From JAYFRE01 sp034926235 (lineage in GTDB: Bacteria; Pseudomonadota; Alphaproteobacteria; Rhodospirillales; Magnetospirillaceae): a stretch of DNA of 12,138 bases. The DNA is taken from NCBI GenBank assembly GCA_034926235.1, contig JAYFRE010000108.1:1-12138 (forward strand). The letters run 5' to 3'. How positions within the stretch are numbered: position 1 is the first letter of the stretch; the number at the start of each line of letters is the position of its first letter. This document shows positions 6,911 through 12,138 of this stretch, one piece after another. The position numbers were made by a program, and so were the translations under genes. The notes under the pieces are model-generated. The model had not been told where the DNA came from, searched no databases, and saw only the letters and a list, made by a program, of their open reading frames with translations.

Positions 6911-6938
6911 CTGACATTTTTTAAATAAATATGATAGT
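6911..6938 (+). promoter_or_regulatory. candidate sigma-70 promoter of nifJ
   Basis: CTGACA (five of six to TTGACA) and GATAGT (four of six to TATAAT) are 16 bases apart in the AT-rich leader, about 100 bases before the nifJ start. It would work as a second, FNR-independent promoter. The match is modest and AT-rich DNA gives such hits by chance. Confidence 0.3.
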
Positions 6939-7037
6939 CATCTAAAGTAAAACTTAGATTGTTTCTTTAATGAACTTACAGTTTTTGTCAGTGGTTTTGT
7001 GTTGAACGGCAGTTCGTCAAGCCAGGATAAGGAAGAT

Positions 7038-10000
7038 ATGAAAACACAAACGATGGATGGGAACGCAGCCGCAGCGCATGTGTCCTATGCTTTCACCGAA
7101 GTGGCCTGCATCTATCCGATCACGCCGTCATCGTCGATGGCGGAGCTTGTCGATAAATGGTCCGCCCTGGGCCGTAAGAACATCTTCGGCGAGACGGTCC
7201 GGGTTATCGAGATGCAGTCGGAATGCGGCGCATCCGGCGCATTGCATGGTGCGCTTCAGGCCGGCGCCCTGTCCTCGACCTATACGGCGTCGCAGGGGCT
7301 GATGCTGATGCTCCCCAATATGTACAAGATCGCGGGCGAATTGCTGCCGGCGGTTTTCCATGTGTCCGCCCGCGCCCTGGCCTCGAATGCATTGTCCATC
7401 TTCGGCGATCATCAGGACGTCATGTCCACACGCCAGACCGGCTTTTCCTTGCTGGCTGCCAGCAGCGTGCAAGAAGTGATGGATCTGGCCGCCGTGGCGC
7501 ATCTGTCCGCGATTTCCAGCCGTATCCCGGTTCTGCATTTCTTCGACGGGTTCCGCACTTCGCACGAAATCCAAAAGATCGAGGTTCTGGATTATGACGA
7601 TCTGGCCCGGCTGGTGGATTGGCAGGCGATCGACGCATTCCGCGCCAATTCCCTGAATCCCGATCATCCCGCCGCGCGCGGCACGGCGCAGAATCCGGAC
7701 ATCTTCTTCCAGACGCGGGAAGCGGTGAACAAGTTCTATCTGGAAATTCCCGGCATCGTCGAACGCTACATGGCCGAAATCAACCGGCTGACGGGGCGGA
7801 ATTACAAGCTCTTCAATTATTACGGCGCGCCGGACGCGGAGCGGGTCATCATCGCCATGGGTTCGGGCTGCGAGGTAGCGCTTGAGACCATCGAGGCTCT
7901 GAACGCCAAGGGCGAGAAGGTCGGGCTGATCAATGTGCATCTCTACCGCCCCTTCGCCGCAGACCGGTTGCTGGCGGCATTGCCGGCCAGCGTGCGCAAA
8001 ATCGCCGTTCTGGATCGCGCCAAGGAACCGGGTTCGGCGGGCGAACCGCTCTATCACGATGTCCGCAGCGCCTTTTACGGCAAGGCCGATGCTCCGCTGG
8101 TGGTCGGCGGCCGCTACGGGCTGGGGTCCAAGGATTTTACCCCGGCTCATGTCGCTGCGGTTTTCGAGAATCTGAATCAGGAAACGCCCAAGGACGGCTT
8201 TACGGTCGGCATCCTGGACGATGTCACCTTCACCTCGCTGCCGCCTTACGAAGGCGACATCGACACCACCCCGGACGGCACCATCTGCTGCAAATTCTGG
8301 GGTATGGGGTCGGACGGCACCGTCGGAGCGAACAAGAGCGCGATCAAGATCATCGGCGATCACACCGACATGAACGCCCAGGCCTATTTCGCCTATGACG
8401 CCAAGAAATCGCGTGGGCTCACCGTCTCGCACTTACGTTTTGGCCGCCAGCCGATCCACTCTTCCTATCTGATCGACAAGGCCGATTTCGTCGCCTGCCA
8501 CAACCAGGCCTATGTCCACCAATATGATCTGCTGGCCGGGTTGAAACCGGGCGGTACCTTCCTGCTCAACTGTCAGTGGGACGTAAGCGATCTGGGCGGA
8601 GTCTTGCCAGCCCAGATGAAGCGGTTCCTGGCGCGCAACCGGATCAAGTTCTACACCGTGAACGCGGTGAAGATCGCCCGCGAACTGGGATTGGGCGAGC
8701 GTGTCAACACCGTCACCCAGGCGGCCTTCTTCAAGCTGAGCGGTATCCTGCCGGCCGAAGAGGCGATGGATTATCTTAAGAAGGCGGCCGTTTCCTCCTA
8801 CGCCAAGCAGGGACAGGCGGTGATCGACAAGAACTTCGCGGCGCTGGACCGGGGCATGGCCGATCTGGTGCCGGTCGATGTGCCCGAGGAATGGGCCGAT
8901 GCCAAGGACATGTCCAACCGCCCGCGCGATTCCCTGCCGGATTTCATCGAAAACGTGACCATGGTGATGAACCGCCAGGAAGGCGACAGCCTGCCGGTCA
9001 GCACCTTCAACGGCCGCGAAGACGGGTCCTTTCCCATGGGCACCACGGCCTATGAGAAGCGCGGCATCGCCCAGATGGTGCCGATGTGGCTGGCCGACAA
9101 TTGCATCCAATGCAATCAATGTTCGTTCGTCTGTCCGCATGCGGTAATCCGGCCCTTGCTGCTGGACGAAGAGGAAATTGCGCGCGCGCCCAAGACCATG
9201 GCCATCAAGCCGGCGTCGGGAATGAAGCCCTATGGCTATACGCTTGCTTTGTCCGCGCTGGATTGCACGGGGTGCGGCACCTGCATCGATGTCTGTCCGG
9301 CCAAGGAAAAGGCGCTGGTCATGGACACGCTGGAAAACCGGCTGGAGCGCAATGACGAGCATTGGGCCTTTGCCCGCAGCGTGACCGTCAAGCCGATTTC
9401 CGAAAAACAGCGCCTGACCGTCCGGGGCAGTCAGTTCCTTCAGCCCTTGCACGAATTCTCAGGAGCCTGCGCCGGTTGCGGCGAGACGCCTTATGCCAAG
9501 CTGGTGACGCAATTGTTCGGCGACCGCATGATGATCGCCAACTCCGCCGGCTGTAGCCACATCTGGGGCGGCAATACGCCCTCGATCTCCTACACCACGA
9601 ATGCGCGGGGGCAGGGACCGGCCTGGGGTGTCACCTTGTTCGAAAACACCGCCGAATGCGGGTTCGGCATGCATCTGGGCGCGGTCCAGATGCGGCGCGC
9701 ACTGGCCGGTAAAATCCAGGCGGCGTCGCTGAAATCCTTGCCGCCCGAACTGGCGGCGGCGGTCGGCGACTGGCTGGACCACAAGGATGAAGGTGAGGGG
9801 ACGCGCGAACGCGCCGACCGTCTCGCCGCCGCACTCGCTACGTTCAAAGGCGACGATCCGTTGCTGAACGATATCTACACCCGGCGCGACTTCCTGGTGA
9901 AGCAGTCGCAATGGATCTTCGGCGGCGACGGCTGGGCCTACGACATCGGCTATGGCGGGCTCGATCATGTGCTGGCGGCCGGCGAGGACGTCAATGTGCT

Positions 10001-10550
10001 GTGCTTCGACACCGAGGTCTATTCCAATACCGGCGGTCAATCCTCCAAAGCGACGCCGACCGCTGCCCTGGCCCAGTTCGCCGCCAGCGGCAAAAAGACC
10101 CGCAAGAAGGATCTGGGCGTGATGATGATGTCTTATGGCTACATCTATGTCGCCCAGGTCGCCATGGGGGCGGACAACCGGCAAACCTTGAAGGCGATCG
10201 CGGAGGCGGAAGCCTTTCCCGGGCCGTCGCTGGTCATCGCCTATTCGCCTTGTGTCAGCCATGGCATCCGTGGCGGCATGGCGATGAGCCAGGCCCAGGC
10301 CAAACGGGCGGTGGAGGCAGGTTATTGGAGCCTGTACCGCTACAACCCCCTGCTGGCCAAAGAAGGCAAGAATCCCTTCATCCTGGATTCAAAGGACCCC
10401 ACCGCCGATTTCCAGGAATATCTGTCGAGCGAGGTGCGTTTCGCGGGCCTGAAACGGCAATTCCCGGAACAGGCCGAAGAATTGTTCGCCAAGGCCGAGG
10501 CCGACGCCAAAGCCCGGCACGCCGTCTACAAAACGCTGGCGGCCCAGTGA
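7038..10550 (+). CDS. nifJ: pyruvate:ferredoxin (flavodoxin) oxidoreductase
   Basis: The enzyme converts pyruvate and CoA to acetyl-CoA and CO2 and reduces ferredoxin or flavodoxin, using thiamine diphosphate and three [4Fe-4S] clusters. The product is 1170 residues, the usual single-chain length. It starts with the pyruvate-binding domain (YPITP, 26-30), then the transketolase C-like and gamma (EKR) domains. The ferredoxin-like domain has Cys689, 692, 695, 699 and Cys743, 746, 749, 753. The proximal cluster ligands are Cys811, 814, 839 and 1072. The thiamine diphosphate motif runs from GGDGWAYDIGYGG (962-974) to SNTGGQ (996-1001). All cofactor ligands are present, so it should be active. I chose ATG 7038 because AAGGAAG (7029-7035) precedes it and MKTQTMDGNAAAAHVSYAFT fits the family N-terminus; a GTG at 6999 lacks a ribosome site. 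An FNR-type box lies upstream. No nif structural genes are in view, so whether it serves nitrogenase or fermentation is open. Confidence 0.98.
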   Translation: MKTQTMDGNAAAAHVSYAFTEVACIYPITPSSSMAELVDKWSALGRKNIFGETVRVIEMQSECGASGALHGALQAGALSSTYTASQGLMLMLPNMYKIAGELLPAVFHVSARALASNALSIFGDHQDVMSTRQTGFSLLAASSVQEVMDLAAVAHLSAISSRIPVLHFFDGFRTSHEIQKIEVLDYDDLARLVDWQAIDAFRANSLNPDHPAARGTAQNPDIFFQTREAVNKFYLEIPGIVERYMAEINRLTGRNYKLFNYYGAPDAERVIIAMGSGCEVALETIEALNAKGEKVGLINVHLYRPFAADRLLAALPASVRKIAVLDRAKEPGSAGEPLYHDVRSAFYGKADAPLVVGGRYGLGSKDFTPAHVAAVFENLNQETPKDGFTVGILDDVTFTSLPPYEGDIDTTPDGTICCKFWGMGSDGTVGANKSAIKIIGDHTDMNAQAYFAYDAKKSRGLTVSHLRFGRQPIHSSYLIDKADFVACHNQAYVHQYDLLAGLKPGGTFLLNCQWDVSDLGGVLPAQMKRFLARNRIKFYTVNAVKIARELGLGERVNTVTQAAFFKLSGILPAEEAMDYLKKAAVSSYAKQGQAVIDKNFAALDRGMADLVPVDVPEEWADAKDMSNRPRDSLPDFIENVTMVMNRQEGDSLPVSTFNGREDGSFPMGTTAYEKRGIAQMVPMWLADNCIQCNQCSFVCPHAVIRPLLLDEEEIARAPKTMAIKPASGMKPYGYTLALSALDCTGCGTCIDVCPAKEKALVMDTLENRLERNDEHWAFARSVTVKPISEKQRLTVRGSQFLQPLHEFSGACAGCGETPYAKLVTQLFGDRMMIANSAGCSHIWGGNTPSISYTTNARGQGPAWGVTLFENTAECGFGMHLGAVQMRRALAGKIQAASLKSLPPELAAAVGDWLDHKDEGEGTRERADRLAAALATFKGDDPLLNDIYTRRDFLVKQSQWIFGGDGWAYDIGYGGLDHVLAAGEDVNVLCFDTEVYSNTGGQSSKATPTAALAQFAASGKKTRKKDLGVMMMSYGYIYVAQVAMGADNRQTLKAIAEAEAFPGPSLVIAYSPCVSHGIRGGMAMSQAQAKRAVEAGYWSLYRYNPLLAKEGKNPFILDSKDPTADFQEYLSSEVRFAGLKRQFPEQAEELFAKAEADAKARHAVYKTLAAQ

Positions 10551-10555
10551 AACGC

Positions 10556-10599
10556 AAGGGGACGGACCGATGATACGGGCCCGTCCCCTTTTGTTTTTT
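10556..10599 (+). terminator. intrinsic terminator of nifJ
   Basis: AAGGGGACGG (10556-10565) pairs perfectly with CCGTCCCCTT (10581-10590) across a 15-base loop, then a T-rich tract (10589-10599, interrupted by one G). It begins six bases after the nifJ stop. It makes read-through into the downstream dehydratase inefficient and argues for a separate dehydratase promoter. Confidence 0.92.
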
Positions 10600-10603
10600 G
10601 CCG

Positions 10604-10677
10604 TCTGTTCCCTGCCGTTTTTATCCGGAAAGAGAAACGCGCCCGAAACGCGTCTTTTTCGGACAGGCAGGGACAGA
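10604..10677 (+). promoter_or_regulatory. long imperfect hairpin in the leader of the dehydratase gene
   Basis: The outer arms, 10604-10616 and 10666-10677, pair over 12 bases with one bulged T. Inside, TCCG (10624-10627) faces CGGA (10660-10663), AAAGA faces TCTTT, and an apical ACGCG (10637-10641) pairs with CGCGT (10649-10653) over a seven-base loop. The whole 74-base stretch can thus fold into one long interrupted stem. GAAACGCG also occurs twice as a direct repeat (10634-10641 and 10645-10652) with an 11-base period, one helical turn. It ends 27 bases before the Shine-Dalgarno sequence. It may be an RNA leader element, a protein operator, or a second terminator-like structure. I recognise no known riboswitch class. 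Confidence 0.5.
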
Positions 10678-10703
10678 GATTGAAGAAATAAGGCTGAGGA
10701 TAA

Positions 10704-10711
10704 GAGGAGGA
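10704..10711 (+). promoter_or_regulatory. strong Shine-Dalgarno fixing a TTG start
   Basis: GAGGAGGA contains the full AGGAGG core (10705-10710), five bases before TTG 10716. An in-frame TAA at 10701-10703 and the lack of any ATG or GTG before residue 34 make this TTG the start of the dehydratase. Confidence 0.85.
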
Positions 10712-10715
10712 AATT

Positions 10716-12138
10716 TTGTCCATTTCAGAAATTTATCGATCTGACGACGACACCCTTTACGAGGCGACCACTAATGCTCCCGGCCCACAGGGGAAACTGC
10801 CCCTTACCGCCGAGATGCTGCTGGAGCATCCGAGCGGCGACATCTTCGGTATGACGATGAATGCCGGCATGGGATGGGAGCCGGACAAGCTGCTGGGCAC
10901 CCAGGTCATGGTGATCGGCACGGTCGGCGGCATCCGGGGGGCGGACGGCAAGCCCGTAGCACTCGGCCTCCATACCGGTCATTACGAAACCTCGATGCTG
11001 ATGGACGCGGCGGCGCGCGAAGTGACCGCAGCCGATGGCGTGCCTTATGCGGCGTTCGTTTCGGACCCTTGCGACGGGCGCACGATGGGAACGACGGGCA
11101 TGTTCGATTCGCTGCCCTACCGCAACGATACGGCGATCGTGTTCCGCCGTCTGATCCGCTCCGCACCGGAACGCAAGGCCGTCGTCGGTGTGGCGGGCTG
11201 CGACAAGGGATTGCCGGCCCTGATGATGGCGCTGGCCTCGATGCATGATCTGGCTTCGGTCGTGGTTCCCGGCGGGGCGACGCTGATGCCCACTGCCGGC
11301 GAGGATGCGGGCAAGGTGCAAAGCATCGGCGCCCGTTTCGCCAACCACGAACTGACGCTGGAAATGGCGGGCGAAGTCGGCTGTCGGGCCTGCGCCTCGC
11401 CCGGCGGGAGCTGCCAGTTTCTGGGCACCGCCGGCACCTCGCAGGTGGTGGCCGAAGGGCTGGGGCTGGCGCTTCCCCACACGGCCTTGTCGCCGTCGGG
11501 GCAGCCGGTATGGCTCGAAGCCGCCCGCCAATCCTCGCGCGCAGTGCTGAAGCTGGTTCGGGACGGCATCACCGTCAAGGACATCCTGACCGACAAAGCG
11601 ATCGAGAACGCCATGGTCGTTCATGCCGCGTTCGGCGGTTCGACCAACCTGCTGCTCCATCTGACCGCGATCGCGCACGCCGCCGGCTGTCGCCTGCCGA
11701 CGGTCGAGGATTGGTCCGAGATCAACCGCCGGGTGCCGCGTCTGGTCAGCGTCCTGCCGAATGGCCCGATTTATCATCCGACCGTGCGCGCTTTCATGGC
11801 CGGCGGTGTGCCGGAAGCGATGCTGCATCTGCGCAAGCTGGGCCTTTTGCATGAAGATGTGCTTACCGTCACCGGGGACACGCTGAAGGCCAATCTCGAT
11901 TGGTGGGAATCTTCCGAACGCCGCCACCGCTTCCAGGGCCTGCTCAAAAAACAGGATGGTGTTGATCCGAGCGACGTCATCATGTCGCCGCAGCAGGCGG
12001 CGGACCGCAAGATGACCTCGACCATCACCTTCCCGATCGGCAACATCGCCCCGGAAGGGTCGGTAATCAAATCCACCGCCATCGATCCTTCGGTGATCGA
12101 CGAGAACGGCGTCTATTACCACAAGGCCAAGATCAAGG
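10716..12138 (+). CDS. yjhG: YjhG/YagF-family dehydratase (D-xylonate dehydratase type), 3' end outside the window
   Basis: Open from TTG 10716 to the last base: 474 residues of a family usually near 650, so the C-terminal part is cut by the window edge, not by mutation. Members belong to the IlvD/Edd iron-sulfur dehydratase superfamily; E. coli YjhG and YagF convert D-xylonate to 2-keto-3-deoxy-xylonate. Family-specific stretches are LPLTAEML, GDIFGMTMNAGMGW, SDPCDGRT, TTGMFDSLPYRND, NAMVVHAAFGGSTNLLLH, RVPRLVSVLPNGPIYHPT and NIAPEGSVIKSTAID. Likely Fe-S ligands are Cys119, Cys162 (in CDKGLPA, whose Lys164 is the usual modified lysine) and Cys233 in SCQFLGTAGT. The long match to YjhG/YagF rather than IlvD or Edd makes the subfamily assignment firm, while the exact sugar acid is inferred. 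The TTG start follows a perfect Shine-Dalgarno. It lies after the nifJ terminator and a structured leader. The partner 2-keto-3-deoxy aldolase would be expected beyond the right edge. Confidence 0.95.
   Translation, partial: MSISEIYRSDDDTLYEATTNAPGPQGKLPLTAEMLLEHPSGDIFGMTMNAGMGWEPDKLLGTQVMVIGTVGGIRGADGKPVALGLHTGHYETSMLMDAAAREVTAADGVPYAAFVSDPCDGRTMGTTGMFDSLPYRNDTAIVFRRLIRSAPERKAVVGVAGCDKGLPALMMALASMHDLASVVVPGGATLMPTAGEDAGKVQSIGARFANHELTLEMAGEVGCRACASPGGSCQFLGTAGTSQVVAEGLGLALPHTALSPSGQPVWLEAARQSSRAVLKLVRDGITVKDILTDKAIENAMVVHAAFGGSTNLLLHLTAIAHAAGCRLPTVEDWSEINRRVPRLVSVLPNGPIYHPTVRAFMAGGVPEAMLHLRKLGLLHEDVLTVTGDTLKANLDWWESSERRHRFQGLLKKQDGVDPSDVIMSPQQAADRKMTSTITFPIGNIAPEGSVIKSTAIDPSVIDENGVYYHKAKIK

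Larger units (their letters stand above)
6722..7037 (+). promoter_or_regulatory. long AT-rich control region and leader of nifJ
   Basis: These 316 bases hold no convincing gene on either strand and are markedly AT-rich compared with the flanking genes. They contain the FNR-type box at 6794-6807, a promoter-like pair CTGACA (6911-6916), 16 bases, GATAGT (6933-6938), and an inverted repeat ATCTAA (6940-6945) with TTAGAT (6954-6959). ATATGAT occurs three times (6782, 6807, 6929). No sigma-54 (GG/GC at -24/-12) element was found, although nifJ genes in some nitrogen fixers have one. Which promoter is used cannot be decided from sequence. Confidence 0.55.

Noticed and set aside
6999..7037. GTG at 6999 as the start of nifJ, adding 13 residues
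   Set aside because: It has no ribosome site, and the added residues are absent from the typical NifJ N-terminus; ATG 7038 has AAGGAAG in front.
6660..7037. Sigma-54 promoter for nifJ
   Set aside because: No GG-N10-GC arrangement of convincing quality was found in the intergenic region.
7128..10262. Long minus-strand open frames opposite nifJ (7128-8432, 8433-9452, 9459-10262)
   Set aside because: They are mirrors of nifJ codon bias; the translations are His/Gln/Arg-rich and show no family motifs, while nifJ is intact on the plus strand.
10725..12122. 465-residue open frame on the minus strand at the right end
   Set aside because: It is antisense to the YjhG/YagF-type dehydratase, which runs open to the window edge with clear family motifs.
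1..12138. CRISPR array, tRNA, rRNA, insertion sequence or prophage genes
   Set aside because: No regularly spaced repeats, no cloverleaf or rRNA-like segments, and no transposase, integrase or phage protein were seen on either strand.

Overview
The window is GC-rich, with a strong G/C preference at third codon positions, and reads as a chromosomal segment of an alphaproteobacterium, probably a Rhodospirillales-type (Magnetospirillum/Telmatospirillum-like) organism. That placement rests on the look of the ClpS, ClpA and NifJ proteins and on gene style, and is an inference. No tRNA, rRNA, CRISPR array, transposase or phage gene was seen. The control regions before tetR/iclR and nifJ are AT-rich islands against this background.

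Left part (1-3755): the tail of an unrecognised gene, then a gene-less stretch of about 445 bases with several inverted repeats, then clpS-clpA, six bases apart, encoding the N-degron adaptor and the AAA+ unfoldase of the ClpAP protease. The pair closes with a strong GNRA-loop terminator that could also serve the convergent gene.

Middle part (3788-6721): a minus-strand pair, a TetR-type regulator followed 32 bases later by an EamA/DMT exporter. The regulator is about 140 residues longer than usual, and the extra C-terminal part looks like a hotdog-fold thioesterase-like domain. A 16-base-arm inverted repeat and a 10-base palindrome lie between it and a divergent IclR regulator gene, which ends in its own terminator.

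Right part (6722-12138): nifJ, a full-length pyruvate:ferredoxin (flavodoxin) oxidoreductase, behind a long AT-rich leader holding an FNR/FixK-type box, and closed by a strong terminator. After it, a highly foldable spacer of about 75 bases leads to a perfect Shine-Dalgarno sequence and a TTG start of a YjhG/YagF-family D-xylonate-type dehydratase, which runs off the right edge.

A plausible metabolic reading is that the dehydratase makes 2-keto-3-deoxy sugar acid, an aldolase (not in view) would yield pyruvate, and NifJ would oxidise pyruvate to acetyl-CoA with low-potential reductant under low oxygen. The IclR protein recalls E. coli XynR (YagI), an IclR-family regulator of xylonate genes. 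The link between these three genes is inference from adjacency, and the terminators and leaders indicate separate transcription units.
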